A stretch of DNA of 64,000 bases. It comes from Hyaloscypha bicolor E. Taxonomy: Eukaryota > Ascomycota > Leotiomycetes > Helotiales > Hyaloscyphaceae. The stretch lies in assembly GCF_002865645.1 (NCBI RefSeq), contig NW_020194594.1, positions 868,001 to 932,000 of the forward strand, in the 5' to 3' direction. How positions within the stretch are numbered: position 1 is the stretch's first letter; each line of letters starts with the position of its first letter. Shown here piece after piece: positions 1 through 14,467 of the stretch. The position numbers and the translations under genes were made by a program. The notes under the pieces are model-generated. The model ran no database searches. It was given only the letters and a program-made list of their open reading frames with translations, and was not told the origin of the DNA.

Positions 1-69
1 TAATACTATAGTTTCATAACTTACTAATTTATTTTATTATCTTATTACTTACTAATAAATACCTTATAA
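1..69 (+). repeat. End of 5' LTR of the left Gypsy element
   Basis: Near-identical to 7414-7482; differences such as G/A at 11 and T/C at 33 are transitions. The copies diverge right after ACCTTATAA, which fits the LTR/internal boundary. The LTR continues leftwards out of the window. Confidence 0.75.
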
Positions 70-3000
70 GCTAATCTCTTTATCTTTAAAGAATATAGTT
101 TAATAAGTAATTATATCTCGAAATCTGCAAAATATATAATTTCTTGCCGGAGCTATTTCTATAGAGAAAGTTAACTAGATTAATCCTAATATAAGTAATA
201 GTAAAGGCTTGTCTAATACTTTTAATAAGGCCCTTTAGAAGCCTTCGAGAGCTAGTAATAATAACAGAAGTAATTCTAGTAATAATTAAGATATTGAGAT
301 TAATACCCAAGTTACTATTACCTAAGCTATAAAATAGAGATTATATACTAAAGTTAAAGTACTCTAATAAAAGCAATAATTAGTAAATATAATTAACTAA
401 TATATTCTATAGTTAGAGTAATATAAGGATATCCTCAGAAATATCTTATGGTTTATTATATCTTATAGAAACTCTATTTATAAATCTATTTTATTTTCCT
501 TAGTAATTCCTATTAGGGAACTTCCTAAAATAGGGTTAGAACTTATTTCCTTTCCTAATATAATAAGCTTTGAGAATAATTTCGATACTATTTATTAGGA
601 GCTACTATATAATATCCTAAAAATATATTTAGACTAAAAGAAGCTTTTTAAGGTCCGGACGCCTAACTTATATTATAGAAAGTCTCTTAAGAAATAAAGA
701 ATATTTATATCTTTCTAGAAAGTAGTTTTTAGAACCTAATCTTGAATTTATAATAAATACTTTTCTAGAATTAACTCTATTATAAGTACTTTTAGAAATA
801 AATCTCATAATACTTAGAAAGCTATAATAAAGTAAAGCCTATTATTATACAAGGTCTATTAGAAGTAATTTAAGGCCTACTTGGCTAATATACTCTAAAT
901 ATCTTAAACCTATTAATAAGATATCTTTAAGGAGCTTTGAGATCTTTATTAGAAAAATAGTAAGATAGTTATTAAGTTATATACTTAGATAATTAGTCTC
1001 GAAGTTAACTAGAACCTATATCCTAAGAGAGACCGGGTCCGGACTCTTAATACTACTTTATCTAATTATAAGATTCGCCAGATACTTATATTTATTTTTT
1101 TAGAAAATAAAGTAATATTTATTACTAAATAACTTAAGAAAGCTCAGAAAGCAAAATATACTACTTATTCCAAATTAAGGAAAGTAAAGATAAGGAAGTC
1201 TAGTAAAGATAATTCTGCTCTCAAGAACTCTAACTTAGTAAATTCTGATTTATAAGACTATTAAAAAAGAAAGAATAAGTTCTGAAAATTATATAAGAAA
1301 TTCTTAGGTAATGCTTTAGCCCCTTTAAGGCCTTAATAAAGTACTAGTTTTACTTTAGGTATAATTTATTAGACTTATAAATAGAAAGAATATTTCTTAG
1401 GAAATATAAAGTATTCTAAGTATATTAAATAAACTTAATAAAACCCTAATAAAACTAAAATTATAAAAGAGTTAAGGTATTTATAAAAGCAGGTTAATAT
1501 TATTATTATAAAGAAGTATTCTAGAGAAGACTTTTCTAAGAAATAAGGAAAAGAGAAAACCAAATCTTAAATATTAATAATTTTGGCTATAATAAAAAAG
1601 ATATATTACTTTATATAACTATTTAAATAAGATTAATATAGCCAGAAATAGGTATTTTAGAGATATATAATAAATTTAGTAATACCGGATTAGACTATAA
1701 CTTTATTAATAATAATTAGACTTAAAGCCAGGGCTTTATTACCTTAGCTAAATATAACTAAAAATTTATAATCTTTTATAGAAATAGATTTAAGATCTAT
1801 TAAGTCTATAATCTTAAGATATTTATTATAAATAATTATAGCAAAACGCGTTCTTTTAAGCTCTAGTTCTATAGATATAAAAATATTAGCTCTTATAGCC
1901 TTATCTTTAATATAGAATTTTATAAAGTAACTCTTATATAATATATAGACTATATTAAGAAATAATAGATATATATACCTATATAACCTAATAATATTAA
2001 AATTCTAATATTAAAAGAATTTAATAAGAAGCTTAACTAGTATCCTAAGCTAATATCTCAAGTCTTATTCTTAACTAAAGGCAAATATAACTATTCTAGA
2101 TAATAGGCTTTATATATTTATAATAATTACTAGATTTTTACTTTATTATATAGTTCTAATAATACTAAATAGAAGTTTTTAATATAGTAAATTAATATCC
2201 TCCGGAAAGAGGCCTTAGAGATATCTATTTATTTCCGGAATAATAAATATAAAGACTTCTTAGAGGTTTTTAATTCTAATAAAGCTTTAGAACTTCCTAA
2301 TCTTAGTAATATTAAATACTTTATTAATATAAATAGTATAGTTCTATACGGGCCTTTATATAATCTATTAGAAACCTAACTAGAAGTATTATATTTGTAT
2401 TTATAGGATATATTTTATAAATATTAGATAAGGCCTAATAAAAGCCTAGTAAGAATACTTATTCTTTTTATTTCTAAGAAAAATAAAGAGCTATATCTTT
2501 ATATTAATTATTATAAACTTAATTAAGTTAAAATTAAGAATTAGTATTTACTTCTTCTTATTAATAAAACTCTTAACTAGTTCTAAAAAGCCAAGATTTT
2601 TATAAAGTTAGATTTCAAGAATATATATTATTAGATAAGAATTTATAAAGAATACGAGTAAAAGACGGCTTTTAGAACCTATTATAGCTATTTTAAATAT
2701 CTTATAATACCTTTTAGGCTAACTAATATACTAGTTATATTTCAAGTATATATTAATACTATACTTATAAGGCTTCTAGATTATTTTATAGTTATTTATT
2801 TAGATAATATTCTTATTTATTTCTAAAATAAAAGTAAATATTATAATTATATTTACTAGATATTTACTAGACTATATAAAAATAACTTATTTTATAAACT
2901 TAGTAAATACGAGTTTAATATTAAAGAAATCGAATTTTTGGGCTTTTTTATTAAAATAAAAAATATTTATACAAATTCTAAATAAGTCTATAATATTATT

Positions 3001-6000
3001 AAATAATTAGAACCAGAATTATTTTATAATATTTAATTATTTTTTAAATTTACTAATTTCTATTATAAGTTTATTTATTATTACTTTAAATAATTATAAG
3101 CTTAATAAACTTTTTAAAAGAAATAAAAAAAGGCCAGAAATCCGGTTTCTTTATATAAATAAATAAAGTAGCTAAAAGCTTTAAGACTTTAAAAAAAGCT
3201 TTTATTATAATACCTATTCTAGTCTATTTTAACTTTTTTAAGAAGATTTATATTAAAACTAATATATTAAAATTCGTAATTACTAGTATTATTTTATAAT
3301 AAATTAATTCTAATAATAGCCTAAAAAAATACTAGTATCTAGTAATATTCTAGTTCCAGAAACTTTCCAAAGCCAAATATAATTATAGTACCTATAATAG
3401 AAAGCTACTTATAATTATTAAAGCCTTTAAATATTAGTACTATTATCTCAAAAAGTTCAGGTTTATAATTAAGATTATTATAGACTATAATAATTTCTAA
3501 TATTTTATAAAAATAAAGTATCTAAAGAACTATTAAATATATTAAGTAATATATCTTATAATATATAATTTTAATATTATTTATTATAAAAGCGCCTCAA
3601 ATCTAGTAAATAAATCTAGTAAAAAACCTAATTATAAAAAAAGTTCTATTAATATAACTTAGCTTCTAATTTTTTAGAATAAGCTAAAAAGAGCTTTTAT
3701 AATTATAATTTAGAGGTTCCTCTTTAGAATAAGTATTATTTAATACTTGCTATATCTATAATAACTAAGGAAAAATATTTACTATAAGACAAGTAAATAA
3801 GTTATCTTATAGATTCTCTAATTATAGAATTAGTTAAGAAATAAGATATAAGGAAATGCTTTAAAGGCTTTATTACTATAACTAAGATAATAGAAATATT
3901 TATAATTATATTACTTAATAGAACTAAAGATTTCTTAGTTTCTTGAATTTTTAAATTAGATAATTATAAATACCTAATTCCTTATATATAGATATATATA
4001 GCTATTAAAAGAGCTATAGTACTAGCTCCTCTATCTGAATTCCTTCTAAATATTATCTAGATAATTTAGAGAAATAATTCTTAATATTAGAATATTATAA
4101 AATAGAGGCTTAGTAAAAAAGATATTTAGGAAAAAGAAATCTAGAAAAATAATTCGGGCTTATTTAGATATTATTCCAGAATTATTATATTTAATAATTC
4201 TGCTTTATATTAAGAAGTTATAAAGCTTTATTATAATAATCTAATAGCCAGATATTATAAAATAAAGAAAACTCTCGAGTTTTTTAGAAGATTCTAGTAT
4301 TAGGAAAATATAAAAGAAAATATTTATAATTATTATTAAGAATATAATATTTACTAGAAAATTAAGGCAAAAAGGCATTTACTATATAATTTACTTAGTA
4401 GTTTACTATAACCTAAGAAACCCTAGAATAAGATTTCTATAAATTTTATTATAGGTCTATTATTATATAAGAATCTAATAAAAGGTCCCGATTTTAATAT
4501 AATTCTTATAATTATTAACTAGTATTCTAAAATAGCAAGATATATTATATATTATAAAACTATTAATTCTCTAAAGCTTACTAAGATTATATAAGAATAT
4601 ATTTTCTTAATTTTTAGCTTTCCTAATAAAATTATTTCTAATTAAGAAATAGTATTTATTAGCTAGTTCTAGTTTACTTTCTATTTCTATTTAATATATA
4701 AATAATATTTAAATATAGCTTATTATTTTTAGATAAATAATTAGATAAAAAGATAAAATTAGGCTCTAGAATACTATCTAAAATATTATTATAATACCTA
4801 AAAAAAAATAACTAGTTTAAAAAGTTATCTTTTATAAAATTTATATATAATAACTTAAAATATTAGATTTTATAAAATATATCTTTTTATATATATTATA
4901 GATATTACTTTTAACTTTTATAAAATTCTGAGAATAGAATTATAAAGAAAGTACTAGAAATTCTTAAAATAAAGTAAAAAAAGCTTAAGAATTTATAATA
5001 TTATATATAAAATAACTAGGAAATCTATTATAATAAGTACTAGTTAGCTAAATATTATTTTAAAAAAGCCTAGGTAATATTATTAATAAAGAATATTAAA
5101 CTTAAAATAGGAAAGCTTAAGCTAAAATTTATAGATCTATTTAAGATTCTTAAATATATTAGTAATTTAGAATATAAGTTAGAATTACTAAATATATATA
5201 AATATTTATATCTAATTTTCTATATTTCTTTTCTTAAAAAATATATAATAAAAAAAAGTTAGAAGCTATATTTATACTTTTCTAGAGAATTTCCGGAATT
5301 AGTAAATAATAATAAAAAATAATAATAGAAAATAGAAACTATTATTAATTATTAATAAGATAATAGAAGTAAGAAGTAATAATATTTAATTAAATAGAAA
5401 GCCTAGCCTAAAGATTATAATATCTAATTATTTACTTTTCCTAATCTTAAAAATTCTAAGAAATTTCTGAAATTATATAACTAAAATTATAGCTTAAAAT
5501 CCGAAACTATTTTTTAATAATTTTTTAAAATTAAAATAAATTCTGAACTACTAAGAAAAAGGCTACTTAAAAGAAAGAAAAAACCTAAATAGCTAAGAAA
5601 AAGCCCGGAATAATAATAGAAATACTTTTTTCTTAGGTTTTTTTATTTATAAAAGTTTTCTAGGGTTTTATTAAAGCTTATAAGAATTATATTTAAATTA
5701 TTAAAAAAAAGTTTAGGATTAAGAAAGATTTATTATAAGTAAACTAGTTATAAGTATCTCAAATAAATAAATTCTAATTCCTATAAATTTCTAATTCCTA
5801 AAATAAGAATATTAAATACTAGCCCTATTTAGGACTTAGTAAAAAATTAGCTAATACTTTCCGGAAGTTGCTTATCTCTTAATAAAATATAATTATACTA
5901 TAATAATATTAGTATTAAGAATATTAAGAGAAATAAATAAGAAACTTATAATAGCTATATATATTTTATAAAAGGCCCGAACTTCTAAAATTAGGTCTCA

Positions 6001-7413
6001 AATAGCTATAAATATTATATTATTAATATTTAAAGTACTAGTAATAAATTACTTAGTAATCTTAATAATAAGCTTAGTAATAAGATTAATATCTTAAAAG
6101 TAAATATTATAGTATTTCTTTAAGAAATTAGTAAGTATTTAAATATATTAGAAAAAACTTATTTTTGGGATACTAACTCAAGTAATATTATTATTTGCCT
6201 TATTAAAATAGAAAGAAAATTTCCGAAGCTTATTAGTATTCTTCTAGTTTTTAAAAACCTAATTAATAGTATTATTCTTATTAGTATAATATTATTTAGG
6301 ATATACTTTAAGAAATTTCTTAAAAATTATAATAATATTTTTCTAGAACTAATAAGCCTCTAATAAGTAATAAGAAATCTGAAATTATATTAGCTTTAAT
6401 AAATATTAAAGCTAAAGAATTTACTAATATATAAGATTCAGAATTCTTATTATAATAGTTATAATTCTTCTTACTAGATATTATAGTATATAAGATAAAG
6501 AGATTAATAAGTAAATACTTAAAATATTATAAAAATAATTAAAAATAATTTAAAAATAATTAAAAATAATTTAAAGAAAAGTAAAAGAAAAGGCTAGAAA
6601 ATAATAATAATAAAAGTTATTATATATATAATTATTAGAAAGAAAAAGAATATATAGTAATATAAAGAAGTTCTTTTATAGAAATAAAGAACTACCTGGA
6701 TTAATTACTAGTTTTCGTACTAGTTCTAATTAGAAATTAGTATAACTAATTAATATATATTTCTAGAAGCCTATAAATAATTTCTAGGACCTTAGAAATA
6801 TTTATATGGGTTTCTTATAAGAATATTTATTAAATTCTTTTTATATAGCTATTTAGGTTATTCTAATATAAGATCTAATAAGTAATATTAATTTTATAGA
6901 ATAATACTTTAGTATTTTAGATTAAGCTAATTAAAATACTTAAACCCTAAATAAAATTATAATTACTAGCTAGCTCTTATATCTAGGATAAAATTACTTT
7001 TTCTTCTTACTTATTTAGTCCTAATCTAATTAGATAATTTTTATATCTATTATCTAGATTATATTAGTAAAACTATTTCCTAAGATACTAGAAGTTTATC
7101 TCAATTAAATAATTAATTAATTAATTATTTACTAGAATAAATTAATAGATTTTAGAAATAAGATCCTAGGAAGAAAATATAGTTATAATATATATAGGGT
7201 TATATATAACTTAAGGGCATATAATAAACCTCGGATATTACGAGTATTAATTAGGGAAATTAGTAGTTCTTTAACTTTATAACTAACTACTATTTATATT
7301 ATAAGTATTAGGCTTATAAATTACTAATTATATATATGTTATCGGGGCCTCCTATTTAGAGAGGGCTTTTCTGGACCTTATAAGAGAAATAGAAATTAGT
7401 TCTATACTAAATT

Positions 7414-7482
7414 TAATACTATAATTTCATAACTTACTAATTTATTCTATTATCTTATTACTTACTAATAAATACCTTATAA
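7414..7482 (+). repeat. End of 3' LTR of the left Gypsy element
   Basis: Direct copy of 1-69 at an offset of 7413 bp. The LTR must begin further left than 7414, but the window does not hold the start of the 5' copy, so its length cannot be read. Confidence 0.75.
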
Positions 7483-8915
7483 TAAGCCGCATACATATAT
7501 ACTAATACATATTATAAATTAAGTATTATTTCCTTATTTTCTAGTTCTTTATATATTATTAATTCTTTTATTTTCCTTTTTAAAAACTTTATTATTTCTT
7601 ATATAATAAGGCTAAATATCTTGTTTTTTTTAGCTTTACTTAATAATTTATTTTTAATTTCTTTATTTTTATATAAATTATTTATAAATTATTATTAGAA
7701 TAGCTATCTTATAAATTTCCTAGTTATATAACTAGTTATATAAGCTCGCGTTATATACGTAACTCGACTAGTAAACTAGTTCTAATTAGTCTTAATAGAT
7801 TTAGAAATTATATATTAATATTATAATATTATAATTCTTATTTTAAAAAGAACTATTTTATTAACTTATATATTAAGTATTTTATATATATTATATAATA
7901 GTACTATATATTACTAGTAAACTAATAATTATTTTTATATAATTATTTTTAAAATAATAAAAGCTTATAATAAATATTAAATAAACTTTTTATTATAAAA
8001 AACCGTCTTTTTCATAATTCTTTTAATTTTTTTTTTTTAATAATAATTTTAATATCTTTTCTTAAATATTTATATTTCTTAAATATTTATATTTCTTAAA
8101 TATTTATATTTCTTAAATATTTATATTTCTTAAATATTATATTTATATTCTTTAATAATAATAAGTTTATAAAAATTAATATATAAGCTTATAATTAAAA
8201 ATAGTATTATTTAGCTAAATATATAATAAGTATATCTTAAATTATTATTTCAATTATTAATTATTTTAAAAAGTTTTATTTTTTAATACTTGTAATAAAA
8301 ATACTAATAAACTTATTAATAATAATTATATTTATTCTTATATTTAATAAATATTACTAATATTATTATTTTAATTCTAGTTATAGTAAATATCTTTAAA
8401 AATATAATTCTTATAAATAATTCTTTTATATAATTTGCCTTTTTCTAATCTTATTTAAATTCAAATACTAATAATAATAAATACTAATTAAAAAGATAAG
8501 CTTTTAGCTTTTTAGCTTTCTAAGAAGTTTTTTTTTCACTAAGTTTTAGCTTTTATAAAAATATAAAAATAGCAAGTATTATAAATAGTATTATTTTATA
8601 TAAAATAAATATATTAAAGTATTTTCTTATTTATTATTTTTAAAAGAAGCTAGTATTAATAAGAAAATTACTAATTTATTATTAAGCTTTAAAATAATAA
8701 TACTTATTAATTTTATATTTTCTTTCTTTTTTTCTGATATTTATTAATTAATAATATAATATTTTCTTTTTATTATTTAATAATATTTAAACTTTAATTA
8801 CTTATCTAAGAATTTCTAAAACTAGATATAATAGTATAAAGAATTTAATAAAAAGTTAAATAGATTAATAGTAATTAAAATTATTACTTTATTTAAAAAT
8901 CTTAAAAGCTAAGTA
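7483..8915. other. AT-rich RIP-type DNA without recognisable gene
   Basis: Continuation of the AT-rich block beyond the Gypsy LTR, with homopolymer T runs and a short tandem array at 8061-8139. No coding motif was recognised in any frame. Base composition returns to normal at about 8915, where CG, CA and TG dinucleotides reappear. Confidence 0.6.
8061..8139 (+). repeat. 17-bp tandem repeat, about 4.6 copies
   Basis: The unit CTTAAATATTTATATTT begins at 8061, 8078, 8095, 8112 and 8129; the last copy is partial. The copies are identical, unlike the scattered mutations around them. Confidence 0.85.
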
Positions 8916-9583
8916 TAACGTGTAATGTGCAAATGCGCAATGTTAAGCTTTTCGGGGTTATGTTACTACAGGCGTTATAGGCTCGATACAAAGCGATCAA
9001 AGCAATCAAAGCGACAAAACACGACCTCAGCTCTCCGTAATGCAGTGCAAACTTTCTTCTTGGATTTTACAACATTGAAAATTTGATGGAAACACCAATT
9101 TCCGGGAAATATGTTGGCTTGAATAATAGTAATTCACGTGGAAAGCAATGACACCTTCTGTTATGTGGCACCAGTCACGTGGTGCCACTGCACGTGACTT
9201 AGCGTGTAGCTAGTGCTTTTAGCCCGGCACACAGCCTTCAGCTCAATTCAAGCTCTTTACCACCACTGCAATATCACCTTATCGTGACACCTTCGAGATG
9301 AACATTAGGTATGAGTTTGAATTTCCATGCCTACAGATTGCTGTCACATCCGGTTTTGTGATTAAAAGCCCATTATTATCCCTATTCCGAATTTTTTATT
9401 TATACTGCCATCAGTATAGCGGGCGCACTAACCAAGGGCCACCCCGCAACTTTTCGATCGTTTTAGGGAAAGGAAATATGTTAAGTTCAATAAAGAATCA
9501 CTGGTAGAACGAGTCAGTGCATGCTGTAAAGACACCCCATCAAGATAGGGAAAATGCATACTTTTGCAATCGTCTTACTTCAC
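8916..9583. other. Intergenic edge of the gene island
   Basis: Normal-composition DNA between the AT block and the 3' end of the xylanase gene. It holds three CACGTG hexamers (9135-9140, 9176-9181, 9191-9196) and an inverted repeat GTGGCACC/GGTGCCAC (9165-9172 and 9181-9188) centred on the middle one. A 69-codon frame at 9298-9507 shows no recognisable motif, so I do not call it a gene. Confidence 0.5.
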
Positions 9584-10390
<807 letters not shown>

Positions 10391-11708
10391 TCAACAGTGT
10401 CTTGTCTTAATCCACTCCGAGATATCCATAACATAACTGTTAAGAGGCCCCTCTTTTTGTCCTCCAGGACTGGTTCGGGCTTACCATTTCGAAACTGGCC
10501 CCTGTAGCCAGGAGTCACATCCCATGACCCAGTCATAACAGAATTGTTCAGATCAACAAGCCTTTTGTCCGATACTGTCAGACAAAATTATGATGGCCTG
10601 TGTTGCGTTCGTTACCTGTTTTCTCTGACGAATGATCTGATGAAAATGGAGTCGATTAGCCTGAATACCATGTGGAAGCCAGAGGGTGGCAGTGGAGGTT
10701 GCAAGATCTAGTCCTAGATCGTTCAAGCTCCATCGACTTCGAGAGGGGAAACGGAAAAAACGGGAGACGCCCCGATTCAAGGTTTAAGTGCCGGGAACTT
10801 GATCTCGCATCAACAGGGATAGCGGACCTCGGCTGCTTAGCGAACCTCCTTTATTCAATGTAGGAGAAGCGCTGGAGACTCAACAGCTACTGATTAAGAT
10901 TGTTTCCAAGAAACAATTATTAGAGTCGCTCAACCTCAAGAGGAATATGGCATGAGCCTCAGTAAATTTAGACCAGACAGCCGCAAAATAAATCTATTGC
11001 AAACATGTGTGGCGGTGCTCGGCAGTTAACCGAGACCCCCTTAATTTAGCCTTTAATCAATCGAGTCCCAGAGATCGGATGGTTGGAAACCATAGATTGC
11101 ACCCCACAATTGCAGGGATTTGTAAGACCATAAACCTAGCCCAGGTACAAACAAGCGTTAGTATTGCTCTACCACGTGGAGAAGGAGGACTCGGAAAAGA
11201 AACTAAATTTTGTTCGTGCATGAAAATCGCTGAATGGAGTGTCGCTGCCGTCCACTTCACCACCTGACCGCGTTATGGTCACTTTTTTGTTTTTGGCAAA
11301 GCGGTGATCGACGCATCACACGAAGGCTGACCCCGCAATTTGAACATCTACTTGCAAGGGCTACCCTGCCATTTCCTTGGAAATGTTTCTAGTTCGAAAT
11401 TTCGAATAATCCACCAGTACAGGCATGACTTTGTGACGTGTTCTTCAGCCTATATCAGTGGGATGAAGAGGTAGCAAGCTAGAATTCTAAAAGCGCTTAG
11501 TCTCCATATGGCCGGCACATGGCAGATCCAAACAACAATTGCAAAGGAAAATCGGATTGCGCTGTCGTTTTTAGCCCAAGCCAAAAGCTCCACCTCCATA
11601 GGTCCGGTTTATGGCAGTACCCAACGAGAGTTACAGGAGGGGAGAAGCTAGCCAGATGGTGAGACTCGTGGTAGATTGATTGGCAGACAGTGACTAGATC
11701 TCCTGCAA

Positions 11709-11716
11709 TATAAATA
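11709..11716 (+). promoter_or_regulatory. TATA element of the acetylxylan esterase gene
   Basis: TATAAATA 120 bp upstream of the ATG at 11836. Confidence 0.5.
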
Positions 11717-11835
11717 ACTTCCAACTCTCTCCACATATGAAATATCATCCAAGAAAGCTTTCCAGCTTCCACTCCTCAATTCAATCTTTCTCTAAGTTAC
11801 ATTCTATTCGGTGACCAATATCTACTTCTCCCACA

Positions 11836-12764
11836 ATGTACTCTCTTAAAGGAACATCTCTCTTCCTCCTAGCACAAGCAGTTGCGTCCTCTCCAGTCGA
11901 CCAACTCCAAGAACGTGCCTGCCCAGGCATTCATGTATTTGGTGCACGTGAGACGACAGTTTCTCCTGGTTACGGCTCCGCAGGCACAGTCGTAAACTTG
12001 ATTTTGAACTCCCACTCCGGCTCAACGTCCGAAGCAATCAACTACCCAGCTTGCGGGGGGCAGAGCTCATGTGGTTCGGTCAGCTATGCGAACTCGGTAA
12101 TTCAGGGTATCTATGCCGTCGCCAGTCAGGTCAATAGCTTCAACGCACAGTGCCCAAGCACACAGCTTGTATTGGTTGGTTATTCGCAGGTCAGTAAACC
12201 TCTTTGGTTCTTCTATATTTCTTCCATATCAAGAACTCTGGGTGGGAGAAATAGCATGAAGCTAATGAGTATCCGCAGGGTGGCCAAATATTTGACGACG
12301 CATTTTGCGGAGGTGGAGATACGAATGAGGGCTATACTAACACTGCTGTTCCTCTCTCCGCATCGGCGGTAAAGATGATCAAGGCAGCAATTTTCATGGG
12401 AGATCCGCGCTACATTTATGGCCTCTCCTACGATGTTGGCACTTGTACTGCTCATGGAGTAAGTACCTCCTCTCGTTATTGGTACCTTTCAATGCCAATT
12501 TTTGTACCCTGGTCCCTCGACATATGCTCTCTTCCGTCATTTTGGTGTCTTTTTTCAAGCATACTTGAGAACATAGCTGACGCAAACACCCAGTTCGCTC
12601 CCCGTCCAGCAGGGTTCTCTTGCCCATCTGCTAGCAAAATCAAATCATACTGTGACGCCTCAGATCCCTATTGTTGTAATGGCAGTAATGCCGCAACACA
12701 CCAGGGATACGGAGCCGAGTATGGACAACAAGCTTTGGCTTTCGTTAATAGCAAGTTGAGTTGA
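11836..12764 (+). CDS. Acetylxylan esterase, CE5 (cutinase-like fold), secreted
   Basis: Exons 11836-12189, 12279-12458 and 12594-12764 give 234 residues. Introns are gtcagt...cag (12190-12278) and gtaagt...cag (12459-12593), with branch points near GCTAAT and CTGAC. The enzyme removes acetyl groups from xylan. A signal peptide (about 1-18) and a short propeptide precede the CPGIHVFGARETT motif, which marks CE5 acetylxylan esterases of the Penicillium AXE-II type rather than true cutinases. The triad is S117 (GYSQG), D202 (SDPYCC) and H214 (ATHQGY). The S-D-H spacing of 85 and 97 residues equals that of AXE-II as I recall it (S90, D175, H187). Intron 1 splits the nucleophile elbow directly after GYSQ. 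The gene should work with the neighbouring xylanase. Confidence 0.95.
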
Positions 12765-13255
12765 ACCAACATCAGTCCCGAAGCATGGAATTTATATAGC
12801 TGTTGCTGCTCTATTGGGTTTGAGTGATTCACAGTCCTTGTTATATAGAACTGCAGGCAAATCCTTATTACGGTGGCCAGGAAGAGTGATAAAAAGGCCT
12901 CTTTCCTTCCTCACGATGAAAACGCACATCAGGACACCTTCCATTTAAAATTTCAACCACTCTTCTTCAGCTGCGCCGTTTCTTTTTCAAATTTCTCTTG
13001 AAGCACATGTTCTCCTTCTTAACTCTCGCTCAATAACTCCACGATAACCCCCCGATAGAAAGACCTTTCCACCTTACCAGCAAGATAAACAAAAATCTCC
13101 CAACCTCAAGATATGCCATCATTCCGTAGGCTCATCCTACCCTGCTTTAGCAACCCACTCCTGGATATAGGGCAGGGACAACCCATGATAGATGGTATTC
13201 GACCGTAGACCAGCACCCCAGAAAACAAGTTGAATTGGATTGATAATGGATGGAA
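12765..13255. other. Intergenic, nothing recognised
   Basis: Downstream region of the esterase gene up to the inverted-repeat element. No coding or RNA signature was seen. Confidence 0.5.
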
Positions 13256-13357
13256 TCCCTAATCGTTCGGCGCTCCCCACCTAGTCTCGCTTAGTGACAC
13301 TCACTAGGTGAGGGCCACCAATACGCAAAGCACACCAATACACAAATCTGAGATTTT
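13256..13357 (+). repeat. Left terminal inverted repeat
   Basis: Pairs with 14468-14569. It contains an internal hairpin (CACCTAGT 13278-13285 with ACTAGGTG 13303-13310) and two copies of a CCAATACRCAAA motif near the inner end, possible transposase-binding subrepeats. Confidence 0.9.
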
Positions 13358-14467
13358 GGTAGTACCTTACCAAAAATTGTCCTTTAAATTCTTATAATAC
13401 AACGTATTAAAAAGGTGTTTATATAGTGGGAAATAATCCTAAGACTAAAATCCTTTTATTTATTAAATTTAAAGAGCAAAAAATAAAGGCATTATTATTT
13501 TTGAACTTTATATAGTTTTTCTATATAAACTAGATAAAGTATTAGATCTGGGAGTTCTAAAGCTTATTTCTCTACTAATATTAGAACCTTAATAGGCTAG
13601 GGGTACTCCGTTTAGTACTTTTAATACCTTATAATATATGAGATATAACTATATATGAGATATATCTATATATGAGATATATTTATATTTAAAGTATATT
13701 CTTTACTAATATAAGGATTTTAATAGGCTAGAAATATAGTATTTAATATCTTTAGCGCCTTATAGAAATATATATATATATATATATATATATCTTAAAT
13801 ATATTAAATTAAAGCTTAATTATAGTATTTTTCTATAAAAGCCTAGCTTTCTTAAAACTCTGGAAATTATAACTTTATTTAAAAGTAGACTATATAATAT
13901 ATAGCTCCTGATTTTTAATAAAATACAAGAAGTATATATATATTCTTAAGAATATATTTCCTAAATAATTATAAATAAGAAATAGAGATATATATATATA
14001 TATATTAGAAACTAAAGAATAGCCGAAAAATAAAGCCTTATTTTATAATAAAATTATAAAAATTAGCTTGTGAAATATAAAGGAAAAAGACTAGAAGGGA
14101 ATTTAATTCTTAATTATATAAATACTTGTTCTAGAGTTTATTTAAAGAGAATACTTATATATTTTAATTAGAGTTAGTCTTTTATTATTTCCTCTTTAAA
14201 TATATATCTATATTTTAGGAATATTATATAAGTAAAATAAGGATATTATAGGAATTAGTAGAGATATACTATTTTTATATCTATTTTATATAAGGCAAAT
14301 CGGGCAGATTTATATTATAATAATACCTTAATTTTTTAGTCTTAAAATTTGCTAAGCTAAAGGGTCTATATATTAGAATTAATTACTCTTACTTAAATAC
14401 TATTTTAATATATTATATTATGAGATTTTAAAGGGTAAAAAAGGGAGATTTTTGGTGGGGTGTCACT

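Larger units (their letters stand above)
1..7482 (+). mobile_element. RIP-degraded Ty3/Gypsy LTR retrotransposon
   Basis: An AT-rich stretch in which no long reading frame survives, but Gypsy polyprotein motifs can still be read on the + strand through many stops. The RT active-site region reads VIYLDNILIY at 2791-2820 (family YLDDILIYS, with the second D changed). KEIEFLGFFI follows at about 2926-2955 (family EVEFLGFII). Near the 3' end of the integrase, EYKLELL and FYISFLKKY at 5170-5241 match the conserved YRLELP...FHVSLLKPY tail. The same 69-bp sequence lies at 1-69 and 7414-7482, so the window opens inside the 5' LTR and the element ends near 7482. CA and TG dinucleotides are rare and stops are mostly TAG/TAA, as RIP (CpA to TpA) produces. 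No functional product is expected. Confidence 0.85.

Noticed and set aside
1..8915. Mitochondrial origin of the AT-rich DNA
   Set aside because: Gypsy pol motifs, LTR ends and CA/TG depletion point to nuclear RIP-mutated repeats.
9298..9507. 69-codon frame downstream of the CACGTG cluster, possible small protein
   Set aside because: No recognisable motif or signal peptide, and composition does not separate it from chance frames.
11836..12764. Cutinase annotation for the CE5 gene
   Set aside because: The CPGIHVFGARETT and SDPYCCNGSNAATHQGY blocks and triad spacing match acetylxylan esterase of the AXE-II type.
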